From assembly GCF_004193775.1 (NCBI RefSeq), contig NC_041009.1, forward strand, positions 44,943,534-45,007,533: 64,000 bases of DNA, written 5' to 3'. The translations under genes and the position numbers were made by a program. Of the stretch, positions 22,641 through 35,465 are shown in pieces. How positions within the stretch are numbered: the stretch's first letter is position 1; each line of letters opens with the position of its first letter. Origin of the DNA: Glycine soja. Lineage: Eukaryota; Streptophyta; Magnoliopsida; Fabales; Fabaceae. Under the pieces are notes generated by a model. It was not told the origin of the DNA. It did no database searches and saw nothing but the letters and a program-made list of their open reading frames with translations.

Positions 22641-23559
22641 AGGATATTTGTAACCAGTGTCCAAGTTGTAACACCCAACAATCACACCCCAAAAGAAAAA
22701 AAGATCCAAAGGTTGTGTAAGTATGAATTATACATTTGAGGATAACTTGGAATTAACTGATAATCGTGTTTAACTTAGAATAATTATGTGATAGGTGATC
22801 TTATGGAAAATTCCTTGAAAAGTATGTAAGGATAAAACACATTAAAAAAAATTTATGCTACTTTGTGAGAATAGTCATTGATACTAAAAGCAACTTATTG
22901 TCGAGTTCTTATACATGACTAGCTACGGAGGTTTCTAACTAATGAATAATTGAGTGAACTGTCGTAATATGAGAGTCGTTCAAAGTCGACAATTAAGAAT
23001 ATTATATAATTCTTAAGACATTATTTAAAATACTAAAAAAAATAGTTATGGTAAAAATTATAAGTGAGCGCAACAAAATCATAAACAACACAATTAATAA
23101 AAAAAATCAATTTTAACTTCCTTAACTAATGTCTCATTGCCACATGTTAACATTTGTCATAAAATTATAAAATGGGTTTATTTTGTATACTTAACAACAG
23201 GAGGCAAGCTTTGTGTGCTCACCTTGAAGGTAATTAAAGTGGTTTTTTTTTATTTTCTTTATTTTTGTATTGATCTTTGTATTTAAAAGTAAATTAGATT
23301 TTAAAAGTAATATAGTACTTTTTTTTCTATCAATCCAAAAAAATTACACTGTATTTCAATGGAACTCATATTTCTTATACTCTATTTTAATTCAAAAAAA
23401 GTCGTCCATTATTTTTCTAGATATGTGTCCAAACTTAATTGAAGTCTCCCTCATTCTTTGATATAAAAAAAAAAAGCATCTACTCTTGTTATCACAAATA
23501 TTTTTACAGAAGACCTTATATATGTTATCTCGTATCTTGGGTGGCAAGTTTTTCTATGA
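22641..23559. other. Intergenic, no gene seen
   Basis: AT-rich. The short frames at 23270-23461 and 23439-23654 have no family resemblance, and the second overlaps the start of a transposon remnant. Confidence 0.5.
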
Positions 23560-24290
23560 GTAAAACCTACACATTTGCCTTCCCTCAAGAGTTTGACTTC
23601 AATCAAACGGAGTCCAATGCCCATCAACGTGTCTGTTTTGCCACAACAACTTAGAGAACAATGGGCACATTTTCTTTGGATGTGAAAAATGTTGTTTCTG
23701 TTTCGTTAGCATTTGGGCTTTGGCCTAAAATCCAACATCATATCAATCAAGTTGAAGGAATTACATATCTCATTTTTAAACTCACTTGGAACCTTGCATC
23801 ATGATTACAATTGCAGTATAATATCATGAATTACAAGTTGAAGGAATTACATATCTCATTTTTAAACTCATTTTTGGTGTGGATCTATGCATAAGGAACG
23901 AATGAGGTCATTTTCTGGTAGCCAAAATAACATGGCTAAATGGAATGTAAAATCCAGCAAAAGCAGAAGCATGGGGTCTTTTCCAAGCTCTATCATGGTT
24001 AAGGAATCATAATTTTTAAAATGTGGATATTGAGATGGATGCTAAAGTTGCTGTCGATATAAATTACAACAACTCAAATGGTTGTTCAGAGTTACAAGTT
24101 TTAATAAACAAATGTAAAATCCTCTTAACTAATTTTCCAATCTCTGTGGTGAATTTTGTAAGATGAGAAGTTAATCATGTTGTCCATAACTTACCTAGGG
24201 TATCAAGATTATATGTTAGCAGTCTTTCATCAAGTTCCTCATTGGATTTTCTCTTTCATTATGAATGAAATACCTTAATGTCTTCCTTCT
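23560..24290 (+). pseudogene. Degenerate LINE/RT remnant with RNase H-like end
   Basis: Frame-broken translation gives HIFFGCEKC near 23665 (like the zf-RVT His/Cys region), then AEAWGLFQALSWLRNHNF near 23970, VDIEMDAKVAVDI near 24025-24060, and EVNHVVHNLPRVSRL near 24170-24210. The spacing matches the RVT_3/RNase H-like domain that ends many plant LINE-derived ORFs. Several stops. A 37-bp direct repeat (23748-23784 and 23834-23870) sits inside it. Confidence 0.65.
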
Positions 24291-24613
24291 AGGAAGAAAA
24301 AAAAAACCCTTAACACGTTTTTGAAAACAAACTAAGGTATCTAAATGACTATATTTGCTTTATCATTTTATATATTGTGTTGCATATTGAATCAGGAATC
24401 ATCCTAATCCTATCACGGACCTTGGTTGATATTAAGTACTAAAATTAAACATAAAAAATTTCAAGGCAATAGAATAAAAATGTGAAGTTTAATTAGTAAA
24501 ATCATAATGAATTATATTATTGGTATGAAAAATCTAATTAAACCAATATTAAATGAGATAATCCTAATTGTTATTGTCCAAACATGGAAAGAATGAAATC
24601 TTTATTTTTCTTA

Positions 24614-25018
24614 GGAGGCGTTTAATAGAAGATAAGTTTTGAGTTTTCTAAAAATCTTAGGTTGAGAATCTTAGGATCCATTCGGGTGGTTTCCAAATTT
24701 TTGTTTCTTATGTTTGGTATCCTTTTAAAAATATATATATAAGATTATTGGGAAATAATGATTCCCAAAAATGTTTTTTTATCAAGTTTCCTAAGAAAAC
24801 TTGTCCATGAGAGGAGACAAAAATCTTATTTTTTCGAGTTTAATTTTTCTTTTGCTAAAGTAAAAATATAATTTAATTTTTCAAATTTATCTAAATGCTT
24901 TTGATGGACAAACAAAAAGATTATTTCTTCCCTCAAACATGATTCGTATATGATTCATGATTTCTAAAAATCATGATTTTGGTACATGAAAAAAAATCTC
25001 TCCAATCAAACGTCCCTC
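24614..25018. mobile_element. Tourist-like (PIF/Harbinger) MITE
   Basis: About 405 bp. The left end GGAGGCGTTTAATAGAAGAT matches imperfectly the inverted right end GAGGGACGTTTGATTGGAGA. TTA trinucleotides flank it at 24611-24613 and 25019-25021, the 3-bp duplication typical of the superfamily. No coding capacity. Confidence 0.5.
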
Positions 25019-25182
25019 TTAAAGCAGAATCAAATTCCCTGTATAAAATTAATGCCACATATCAAGAATAAATAAAAAAATCCAAATAGCTTAAAGCCTT
25101 ACAATTATTCTAACATAAAAGAAAATAACAAAAATAAAAATAAAAGAAGTGTATATCTAAAATAAAAGCATTGCAATAATTG

Positions 25183-25222
<40 letters not shown>
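25183..25222 (+). repeat. (TA)n microsatellite
   Basis: About 20 uninterrupted TA units. Confidence 0.95.
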
Positions 25223-25225
<3 letters not shown>

Positions 25226-26246
25226 GTGCTAAAAGAATTGTATAATGAATTGTTGTAGTGTAGTTAAGCCAACTAGAGCCATGTTTATCATAGAAATCTT
25301 TATAAAATTAGAGATATGGAAACTGATTACCATAACAAGGCACTTGCTATTTAGACATCTAATATTGATAAGTACACCCCATTTTCTCTTTCTATATTCT
25401 AATTATCCATTATACCCTTTTTTTCTTAGAGAGATATACCCCTTAGAAACCTTTCTTCTTTTTTGTAAATTTATTTTTATAACAATATATACTTATTCCA
25501 AAAATTTATTTCTAGAACTATGCATCATAGTTACAGTTCCACAAATACATTTTTGGAACAAATATATGTTATTCTAAAAAGACATTTTTGATATTAGAAA
25601 ATGAATGCTTTATCTTAAACTCTTATATTTTTTACTCTTAGTTTTTTTTATCCTACCATTAATGATCTTTAAACCATATCTAAAATTTTATTTTCATCTT
25701 ATTTTCATTATTTTTTAAACCCTAATTTTGTATCTCATATTCATTATATAATAGTGTTTATATTAAATGCAACATTGTGCATTTTTTCTTCACATGACAC
25801 TTTGTTTCAAGGTATGCATCATCTTGATTATTAATATCATTGTTCAGATTATTATTATCATTATTATCAAGGTATTTAGAATAGGGGTGTACGTAGAGAA
25901 ACTGGGGTACTTATAACAATGTTACACAGAAAACATGTGAAGAACAACAATACAAGCCCAAGACAAAACAACATTGGTACAAACCCAAAAAAACTTATTA
26001 GGACATTTTCACACTAACCCAAAAGGCCTAATAAACAGTACCACAATGTTTAACGACATGGATCTTAATCCAAACTTTTCAGTCTGATCCTTGTTTTATT
26101 ATCTTAACTGAGGGAATCTAATAAGTATCTAATCAGGTTTTGCCATCCCACCAAGTCACCACCAACGGCTATTTTACTGGCTATAGCCGGTCAAGCATGG
26201 CAACGGTCACATTTTTTTGGTTTCCTCACACTCTACACTCCGATCC
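25223..26246. other. Intergenic and AGP promoter region
   Basis: AT-rich, with short ATT/TTA runs near 25850. The distal part must carry the AGP promoter. The frame at 25245-25577 has no recognisable feature. Confidence 0.45.
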
Positions 26247-26253
26247 TATATAT
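26247..26253 (+). promoter_or_regulatory. TATA box for the AGP gene
   Basis: TATATAT about 145 bp upstream of the ATG, followed by C-rich leader sequence. Reasonable spacing for a plant core promoter. Confidence 0.55.
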
Positions 26254-26397
26254 TCCCCAAACCAACGATTCATAAAACACACTTTCCACTTTCAAACATC
26301 ACAAACACTTTTTAACATTTGTTTGGTGTTGGTTTAATCTTCACTTCACCACTTCCTCGTACTTCTCCGAATCATCATAAAAAACCGCAAACTCATA

Positions 26398-27027
26398 ATG
26401 ATGATGGTGAATAAGTTTCTTCCACTCTTTGTATTCGCATTGTTCTTCACATCTTTGTGTTCGGTTCGCGCAGACAATGCTCCTGCCCCTTCACCCAAGT
26501 CATCCCCCTCTCCGCCGACCGCCAAACCACCCTCTCCGGCGACCCATCCGGCGCCTCCTGCAAAGTCTCCGACTTTATCACCGCCTTCACAATCTCCGGC
26601 GGTTTCTCCATCTGGTTCCACCCCGCCGCCGGCGACTAACCCTCCGGCGAAGTCTCCGGCCACTCAGCCCCCATCGTCGGTTCCTCCGGCTTCCAGCCCA
26701 TCCAACAACAATGTTTCTTCGCCGCCGGCTCCGTCCCCAGCGACTCCTCCGCCGACGATGGCTCCGGTGAGTTCTCCAGTCGGGGCTCCGCCAGTGGCAG
26801 AGGCGCCTACGCCGGAATCTTCTACCGGAATTCCTTCATCGGCCGTGCCGGCAGGTTCACCAATCACACTACCATCCACCAGTGCCTCGCCGGGAACTGC
26901 GCCGGCGAGTTCTTCGCCGGAAAGTTCACAGGGTTCGGTTGGTGATGATTCGGGTTCAAGTTCCAATTTCGGGGCTCCGATGGTGTTGGGTGGCGTGGCA
27001 CTTTGGGTCGCTTTGGCTATGATCTGA
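26398..27027 (+). CDS. Classical arabinogalactan protein
   Basis: Intronless, 209 aa. A hydrophobic signal peptide (about residues 1-25, cut after SVRA) leads into a Pro/Ala/Ser/Thr-rich body full of AP, SP and TP dipeptides (APAPSPKSSPSPP near the start). These are sites where Pro is hydroxylated and carries type II arabinogalactan. The C-terminus has a small-residue stretch (SGSSSNFGA) and a hydrophobic tail (MVLGGVALWVALAMI), the pattern for GPI-anchor addition. Expected location: outer face of the plasma membrane and cell wall. Lysines are scattered with no Lys-rich block, so it is not the AGP17/18 type. Overlapping frames on both strands are GC-bias shadows. Confidence 0.9.
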   Translation: MMMVNKFLPLFVFALFFTSLCSVRADNAPAPSPKSSPSPPTAKPPSPATHPAPPAKSPTLSPPSQSPAVSPSGSTPPPATNPPAKSPATQPPSSVPPASSPSNNNVSSPPAPSPATPPPTMAPVSSPVGAPPVAEAPTPESSTGIPSSAVPAGSPITLPSTSASPGTAPASSSPESSQGSVGDDSGSSSNFGAPMVLGGVALWVALAMI

Positions 27028-28871
27028 GGGAAAAAGCATCATGGGATTATTTTTTGAGTAATTTTTTGTTTTTTGTTGCCACACTGATCGATGAATAATA
27101 TTGTTGTTGATCAATTTTGCTAGTTAGGTAGGTTCAATTCTATTCATTATTTTGTAATTGATTTTCTTTAATGTTAGAACGAATTTAATTTTTTTCTGTT
27201 TGTTTCAGTTTGAGAAAGGGTTTTGCTTTCTGTCAAAAACTGCATAAATTTTCTTCTTATGCTATAAATTAGAATAGGGTTTTACTTTGCTATATAGCTA
27301 TCGACTGGAAATTGCATAAATTATCTCATATGCGCAACTTAATGTATCAAAAGGAAAAGAAAAATTTATGTTTCAATTAGAAGTTTTTGTTAGTTGGGAT
27401 TGTTGAATCCATTCCATTCGTTGTAATTTTTCTTTCAGGGAGTCGCTTTAAAGCGATTCTTTTTTACTGCTTAATGCAATTTTCTTTCAGGTATTTATTT
27501 TTTTACTGTTACTTTGGTTTATTTCACTATATCTTCTTTTCTACTGGAAATTTCATAAATTGTCCTTTGTGCAAGTTTAGGCCATATCTAGTTAGTGAAG
27601 AATGTAGAAAAAATGAAAAGAAAAAGGAAAGAAAGTTGATGATTTTCCCATATCAATTGGTGTTAGTGAAGAAAGTAGAGAAAATGAAAATAAAAAGGAA
27701 AGAAAGTTAATGGTTTCCATATCAATTGTTAGAAAAAAGAAGAAGGAATGCCATAAAATGACAAAGATCATATATGGATGGTTTAGTCAAGAAAGCAGAG
27801 AAAGGAAAAGAAAAAATATTAAAAATTGGAGGAAAGAAAGTTAATATAGGTTTTTATATCAATTTTTAGAGAAAAATAAAAAGGAATGACATAAAATGAC
27901 AAATATTTTTTAGTATGAAATGAGATCCTTTCTGTACAAAAAAAAGAGAGTATGAAATGAGATCCTTTGAAACATTTTTTATATGACAAATATATCTCGT
28001 TTTTATTTTTAAGATGGGGAAATTTAATTAAATTTAAAATACAAACAATTAAAATAAATATAAAAAAATACAATTAAGTCAAATATATATGCCTTTTCTT
28101 AATTTCTCTTGGCATAATTTGATTTGAAAAATTAATATTTGTATTTGATTGATTGAAAAAAATTAATAGTCCTGTTTGAAAAAACTAGAAATGAAATCCT
28201 TTTTTTTTTACCATTACAAAAAAAAATATCCATAATTAATAATTAACATGTTTAGACTCTAGTCCTGTTTCCCAAATTAAGATACACCATACTAAAATAT
28301 GCACATTATCTGTCACATAAATTACATTCCTCTTTTTTCCTGAGAGATGTGAATTTCATACTTTCCTCCCCTTTTATGTTAAAATAGAGTGATAAAGGAG
28401 AACTGGAATTATAATTGAACTCCTAAATTAGGATAAAGAAGGCCAATCAAGTTTCATAGTGTGGCAAGCTATGTTCTGGTTTTAGGACTGAAACTGGAAA
28501 CTTTGGTAGGTAATAGGCATGAGTCACATGACCTATAATTATTTGCTGATGAGGTAAAAGATACACTCATTTGCCAAAAATAGAGATACCATTTCCTATT
28601 GATTCATTGGATGAAAATAGCCTAACACTGATTATAGAAACATTGTTGTTGGCCTTTGTCAATGACATGATTCAACAAATTACAAATTACCACCAACAAA
28701 TCAAAGACCCCCCGCATGACAAATTTGCAATGCAACTTCACATGTAACAAGCTAACCCTCTCACCATGCAAAGAGTATGACTTAGAAATGTCCATATAAT
28801 GTCACATTCTCAACCCCATTATAGTGAAGTACATACAACATTCTCAGTTGCTTATCCACACACACTCAAAC
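27028..28871. other. Intergenic between AGP and ACOS5-like genes
   Basis: Contains the AGP 3' UTR and three imperfect purine-rich copies of a motif TTAGTGAAGAA(A/T)GTAGA starting near 27592, 27663 and 27781, each followed by AAGGAAAGAAAGTT or a close variant and an ATATCAATT motif. The last few hundred bases are presumably the ACOS5-like promoter. No gene supported. Confidence 0.5.
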
Positions 28872-31800
28872 ATGGGAACCTATGTGGAAAATTTCGCAAG
28901 TGAGGAGGAACATGTCTTTCGTAGCCAATACTCATCTGTCCCTGTCCCTGACAATGTGACATTGCCGGAATTCGTGCTCCAAAATGCTGAATTGTATGCA
29001 GACAAGGTTGCATTTGTGGATGCTGTGACTGGAAAAGGGGTTACTTTTAGTGAGGTGGTGAGGGGTGTACACAGGTTTTCAAAGGCCTTAAGATCTCTTG
29101 GTCTGAGGAAAGGCCTTGTTGTGATTGTAGTGCTTCCAAATGTGGTAGAGTATGCCATTGTTGCTTTGGGGATAATGGCTGCTGGTGGGGTGTTCTCAGG
29201 TGCAAATCCAACATCACATGTATCAGAAATTAAGAAGCAGGCAGAGTCTGCTGATGCCAAATTAATTGTCACAAATGTCACAAACTATGAAAAGGTAATT
29301 GGTTCAAATAAATCATATACTTTTTTTTCATTAGCTTCTTGGGTAACTTAAATTAAGCATGTTAAAGATGGCTAACTTTTATAATAATTAGCTTAAAAGT
29401 CATATTTAACATGATTTTTTATTGATTGATATTTTAACTAATAATGCATAGAAATTGAATGTTAAACTATGAGTAAATAAGATATGTATGGCCGGTACAA
29501 AGGGTTTTCATTAGCTTCTTGGATAATTATGTTGACTTTTATAATAATTATTTTAAAAGTCATATTTAACATGATTTTTGATCAATTGATAATTAATAAT
29601 GCATAAAAATTAAACTCTAAACTATAATTAAATAGACATGCGCTGATAATGTAAAGGTATGGTAAATTTGTTGAATAACTGCCTTAAAAGTCATATTTAT
29701 CATGATTTCTAATTGATAGTGTGAAATTTCACACTAATAATACTTGGAGATTAAACTCTTAAACTATCATTTGAGATTTCTTGAGTCGATATAAACACAG
29801 GTGAAGGCTTTGGAGCTACCTATTATTGTGCTAGGAGATGAAGTTGTTGAAGGTGCCATGAATTGGAACAAGTTGCTTGAAGCAGCAGACCGTGCAGGTG
29901 ATGATTTGGCAAGGGAGCCTATTCAGCAGAATGATCTTTGTGCCATGCCATTCTCATCAGGCACCACAGGAATGTCAAAGGGTGTGATGCTCACTCATAG
30001 AAATCTAGTGGCTAATCTTTGCTCTACACTCTTTGGTGTGACCAAAGAAATGGAGGGTCAGGTCACCACACTAGGCTTGATTCCCTTCTTTCACATTTAT
30101 GGCATCACTGGAATATGTTGTGCCACTCTTAAGAGCAAAGGGAAAGTTGTGGTGATGGGAAGGTTTGAGTTGAAAACATTTCTTAATGCCTTGATCACTC
30201 ATGAGGTCACATTTGCACCCATTGTGCCCCCTATCATTCTCACCTTGGTGAAAAATCCAATAGTGGATGAATTTGACCTCAGAAAGCTAAAACTCCAGGC
30301 CATTATGACTGCAGCAGCTCCACTTGCACCAGAACTCCTTAATGCTTTTGAACATAAGTTCCCTGGCGTTGCTGTCCAAGAGGTTGGTACACCATTCATC
30401 TATAGTGTTGCTAATTCACCAAGCTTTCCCCCTTACGACTTCTCAAAATTCATGATTTTTTTCCTTTCTGTTCCTAATACGAGAAATTATTGTGTAATCC
30501 AGGACTATCACAAGTCTATAATCTCAGTTAATCTCCATGTAACATAAAATTTTATTAATTCCTTTTTGTAAATTAAAAAATTTGGCTAAGTGTGACATGG
30601 AGGACCGTGTACAATTCAATAATTCTTGTTACTCTTCTATCATGAGTTTTTCATTTGGTCTCTTTAAAATGGAGTACTAAATGAAAAATTTGTGAAAAGA
30701 AAATGAAAAAAACAAATTGAAGACTACAAGAATCATCGGGTAAAAACAAATGTTTTGTGGATGGCTCATTAAGAAACAAATTAAAAGAGAGAATAAATGA
30801 AAAAAATTGTGATATTTTTGAAGGAGCAAAAAACACTCAATCAAGTTTTTTATTTATTATGTAATTTATGTGACAAATAATGTTGTGCATATTTAGTATG
30901 GTGTATCTTCCTCAAGTGCAAGTTTTCTTTGGTAGGCATATGGACTAACTGAGCATAGCTGCATCACACTCACTTATGTACAAAAAGGATTGGGAAGTAC
31001 TAATAAAAACTCAGTGGGATTCATCCTCCCAAATTTGGAAGTCAAGTTTGTTGATCCTGACACTGGTCGATCCCTCCCAAGGAACACACCCGGGGAACTC
31101 TGTGTAAGAAGCCAATGTGTAATGCAAGGTAATGGAGATACAATCTACCCTCAAAACCATCAATAAGATTATGATATATTAGATTGTAAATGAATGTAAA
31201 TTATGTGTGTCCTTTTCAGGTTACTATAAACAGGAGGATGAGACTGCCCAAACCATTGACAAGAATGGATGGCTTCACACAGGTGACATAGGATTCATAG
31301 ATGATGAAGAAAATGTATTTATCGTTGATCGTATCAAGGAGTTGATTAAGTACAAAGGCTTCCAAGTATGTTCTTGATGTTTCACATGTTTAGAATATGA
31401 AAAACTAATTAGTTTAATTTTTAGGTTCTGTGAATACAAAAAAAAATCAATTATATTGTGAATTAATAAAAAAATCATACTAGATGTGACTTTTAAGATT
31501 ATTATTATTATATTATAAAAAAAATTGTTATTATAAAAGTCAATAAATTTATTATATATCAATTTATACTTGGATGAAAATGATCAATGCCTCTGCATTC
31601 TATGTGCATTAATTAAATTTAAAACAAATTGCTAGAAACTTGAAAGACTTGTTTTTTTTTTTTTTTTATGGACAAAATGTTACTTTGGTAGTTTTGATAG
31701 AAATGTCACTTCAAGAATTCAAACCCGTGATCTTCCCCCTCCTTTTTTCCTTCATCCTTTCTTAACCACTGAATCAACCTTACATCTCCAAAGGCTTGTA

Positions 31801-32587
31801 TGTGTGTGTATATGGTAGGAGGGGAAACTTCTACAAGAAAGTAAAAATGAGTAAAACTACGGATAAATTTGGACATTATATTTGTGCATTAAAAACAAAT
31901 TGCTAGAAACTTTAAAGGCTTGTTGGGGGGGGGGGTGTTCTAACTAGAAAGGAGTAAAATTATGAATACATTTGGACATTATATACACATTCATGCATTA
32001 CTAATTTCCCAAATAAGGTTGAGGGCTTGGTCAAAATGTATATTATGACTATTTTGCCATGGAAGTATGAATATTAGTGAGCACAAATTAATGGAGCTTT
32101 AGGTATCATACGCCCATGTACAAGCCAAAATTAGTTGTCTTTTTTGGACACATGCAGGTTGCTCCTGCAGAGTTAGAGGCCATATTGCTAAGCCATTCAT
32201 CAGTTGAAGATGCAGCTGTAGTGCCGTAAGTAACCCACCATAGTCTTTTTTACTATTGTTAATCTCACACTTCAATTGGGATTTTAGTTTTCATAAGTCC
32301 TTGCAATCTTATGTTATTTCTTATAATGTTTGTTCAGATTACCAGATGAAGAGACAGGGGAAATCCCAGCTGCAAGTGTTATTTTGAGCCCAGGTGCAAA
32401 AGAGAGTGAGGAGGACATCATGAACTATGTTGCCTCCAATGCTGCACATTACAAGAAAGTGAGAGTGGTGCACTTTGTGGATGCCATACCAAAGTCACCC
32501 TCTGGGAAAATAATGAGAAGGCTTGTCAAAGAGAAGATGGTGGAAAAGATGAAGACTAAGTCCTTAACAAAATCTAAGAACATCTAA
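28872..32587 (+). CDS. ACOS5: ACOS5-type acyl-CoA synthetase (4CL-like 1)
   Basis: Six exons: 28872-29294, 29801-30382, 30936-31128, 31220-31365, 32158-32225, 32338-32587. All have GT/AG borders and matching phase, giving 553 aa. ANL adenylating-enzyme motifs are intact: [13 protein letters not shown] (191-203), YGLTEH (337), GELCVR (388-393), GWLHTGD (416-422), [11 protein letters not shown] (436-446) and PSGK with the catalytic Lys528. Signature stretches such as [18 protein letters not shown] and [11 protein letters not shown] match Arabidopsis ACOS5 (At1g62940) better than true 4CLs. That enzyme activates fatty acids to CoA esters for sporopollenin in the anther tapetum. There is no C-terminal peroxisomal SKL signal. 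I start at the second Met (28872), as family members begin shortly before the FRS-x-YSSVP motif. A true 4CL is a less likely alternative. Confidence 0.87.
29327..29775 (+). repeat. Direct repeats within intron 1 of the ACOS5-like gene
   Basis: TTCATTAGCTTCTTGG recurs at 29327 and 29507 (period 180), each followed by CTTTTATAATAATTA and AAAGTCATATTTAACATGAT. A third, shorter copy of the AAAGTCATATTTA(A/T)CATGATTT part lies near 29688. It fills most of the intron. Confidence 0.7.
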
Positions 32588-32811
32588 ATCACTAGCAAAT
32601 ATTATGTACTTTGCTTTGATCATTCATGCCTCATCTAGTTAGTCAAGGTTGCACTGTTGTTAAGTGATGACTAATTTGACATGGGACTTATTATTTAACT
32701 ATTTGTTGAAAGAGATATTTGAAAAATAAAATTTGACGCTTTAGTTTTTATTTTTGTCCCAATTGTCGCCTATTATTACATGCATAGAAATTTGACCAAC
32801 TTCAATCTATA

Positions 32812-32950
32812 AGGGTGTGTTTGGATACACATTGGAACCAGTTGAATGGAAAAATCACACTTTCCAAAGCAAAATGTCAAATTAACTATGTGATAACTTT
32901 CATCTAAAAATTCATTGGTGTTGAATTCAACTGTTTCTCAAACACAGCTA
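32812..32950. repeat. Possible small inverted-repeat element
   Basis: GTGTGTTTGGATACAC at the left is roughly complementary to TTTCTCAAACACAGC at the right. The ends are those of a common plant MITE type, but the arms are short and imperfect. Confidence 0.3.
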
Positions 32951-33486
32951 AATAATAAAAATGTTACAATGTGTATACCATTAGATTGGCCAAACCCGCC
33001 TATTTCCCTTTCTTTTCAACTCATTCAATCATCCACGAAAATTAAGTTTATCCAAACAATAAAACAAATAAAACTATTCATCAAGAAAAAGAAGATTTTT
33101 TTTATTATTTCGAACAAATGAGTGTAAATTACATATTTTTCTCCCTTTGCTTTAAGCATACTTCATTACATTTTCTTTCTTTCTTTATATCTTAAACTCA
33201 GTTTTCTCATCTCATGAAAATAAATTTTGTAATAGTTTATTCGTAGTAATTCACTTCCCAACGCAATCCAAAACGAGCACTGACAAGGTAAGTAAATAAC
33301 GCAACCAAAATATCCAATGGTGATGCCATCACAGTTTACAAAATCTGCACAAAACGCAACCCAATGGCCAATGCCAAACCATACTGCCAATACATCTTCC
33401 AATCCCTTTTAGTCTTTTATTACTTATTAGTATACCTCTCACTCTAAAGTTGTCTTAGTCTCTCTATTCTTCACATTCATCAGCAG

Positions 33487-33782
33487 GTAAGCTACTCTTG
33501 CTGTGTTAAGTTGTGACAATCAGTAGTGTGTGTGGTATATGTTAAGTTCTATTAGTACTTTTTCAACTTCTTAAAGCTATCAGTTTGTATATTTGTTTAT
33601 GTATTTTGATGTTGACAGCACTTTTTTTTCATTTATGATTTTATTCGCTCTAATGATCTTTGTGTCTATATTTATTATTCAAGTGTTTTGTGATTTCAAC
33701 CACTCAAAATCCTTATTTCTGGTGGGTAGTCATTAGTTTTGATCTTTCTAAATGAAAATTTATAGTATTTTTTTTTTCAAAG
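33487..33782 (+). other. Probable 5' UTR intron of the MATH gene
   Basis: CAGCAG|GTAAGC at 33487 and TTTTCAAAG at 33782 are good splice sites placed just upstream of the ATG at 33809. Confidence 0.45.
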
Positions 33783-33808
33783 GTCAGGTTGGCTGGCAAG
33801 TTATTGAA

Positions 33809-35465
33809 ATGAAGAATAAGAATGGAAAACTTAAATTGACGTTTGAGAAGTTCACATGGACGATTAGTAACTTCTCTAAATTGGACTCCAAGAAACTGTA
33901 CTCTGAGAAGTTTTAGCTCGATCACCATACATGGTGCTTGATTCAATTCTTGTGTATATTATATATGCATTTAGAGTGGTCTTTGACATGATATTCATTT
34001 TTTTTAATAAGTTTTGTTACTTCGCTTATAGGAAGATTCTTGCCTATCCAAAGGGGACTGATGTGGGCTACTTGTCAATTTATTTAGATGCTGGTGTTGT
34101 TAATTTGCCTTTTGGCTGGAGCAAATTTGCAAATTTCAAGTTCGCTTTAATTAATCAGGCCAATGACAAAATGACTAAAATAAAAGGTATGTTTCATCCT
34201 TCTCTCTTCTCAAATTGAACTTTTGTCTATATAACTAATGGAACTTGGCTTTCTAAACAATTTCATATAGAGGCTTAGGCTATCTTTTGGTTGGGTTTTG
34301 CATTTTTGGTAGAAGCATCAGATTAGTTAACAATTAATGGTCTCATTTACTGTTTTTGATCCTTTAGCTATTCCTCAGTTTTTCAGATTCCATCTTTCCT
34401 TAATTTGCTAATCTTTTCATATTTGTGATGAATTATGTGTCAAGTAATAATGTATGTTCGGTTCCACTCTCCAATCATGTGGTTCTATTTTATCAGATTT
34501 ATAACCTACTTGTATAGTTGTATGCATAAGCGTGACATATGTTCTGAGGTTTTTCTGATTAATAAGATAGTCTTTGGATGTGGACATGGACATGGACATG
34601 GACCTTCCCCGTGTAGTGATTGAGTGTTTGTAATTATATATCCATTTGATAATCGTATCATTTGATTTTTAGTCCAACTCAACTGACTCTTGATATATGA
34701 ATGTCAGAAACTACAAAACAGTTCAATGCAACAGAAATTGCTTGGGGTTTTCCAAAATTCATACACTTAGATGAACTTAATGACTCTAGCAGTGGGTTTA
34801 TGGTGAATGATACTTGTATAATTGAAGTTCAGATTTTGGTCAGCAAGTCAGAACAGGAGAATCAAGTAGATCAACAAGTTAACAAGATTGATGATAATCA
34901 TGATATTGATAAGCCTATTAAACACACAGATATCTTCTTACCCAAGGAAACGTTCCCAACCTCATTTGGTGAGCTAGTTGATTTCCAAGGCTTAGGGAAA
35001 ATAGAACAAGCTTTTGTTCCATTGTTAGAAGAAGTATTTTCTCGACATCCCTCACTCATTGATTGTCAGCAAAAAAGAAGTGGCAGGTTTGTTGAATGGG
35101 CATTCACAGCTTTGGGTCGAGTTTTACATTTTCTCAAGACTAAAAAGGTGAAAGATATGGATGGTGATGCTTGCAATAATCTTCAAATTTTTTGGGAGGA
35201 ATTGAAGATGTTTAGATTTGATTTGACTTGGCTGGAACCTCATGTTCAATCTGCCTTGGCTATGAAAACTTGTATTGAGAGAGCTGTTCGGGTGAAAAGG
35301 ACGAGGGAGGATGTGACTGCTTTAGAGATGGAAACAAAGAGGTTGAAGGCAAAGATGATTCAAGCAGAGGTAGATCTTGAAATAGCAAGAAGAGACTTCG
35401 TGAAAGCAAAAGAAGGCTTTGAAGAGTGCGATTTGGATGCTGAACTAGGCTATGGAGAACCATAA
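33809..35465 (+). pseudogene. MATH/coiled-coil protein gene with in-frame TAG
   Basis: Three exons (33809-33933, 34032-34186, 34708-35465) join in phase into a 345-codon frame. The MATH (TRAF-like) domain spans about residues 10-130: FEKFTWTISNFSKL, HHTWKILAYPKGTDVGYLSI across the first splice, WSKFANFKFALINQ, AWGFPKFIHLDELN and GFMVNDTCIIEVQI. The C-terminal 60 residues are a charged coiled coil. This is the plant MATH/CC family that includes RTM3-like proteins. Codon 36 is TAG (33914-33916), between SEKF and LDHHTW, where relatives have a sense codon. All else is intact, so the lesion is either recent or avoided: a weak in-phase donor at 33898 (CT|GTACTC) would skip 36 nt including the stop. 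Translation could otherwise restart downstream without the domain's first strand. Confidence 0.7.

Noticed and set aside
26346..26966. Minus-strand and alternative frames over the AGP gene
   Set aside because: High G+C and Pro codons keep other frames open. The plus frame has the signal peptide and GPI tail.
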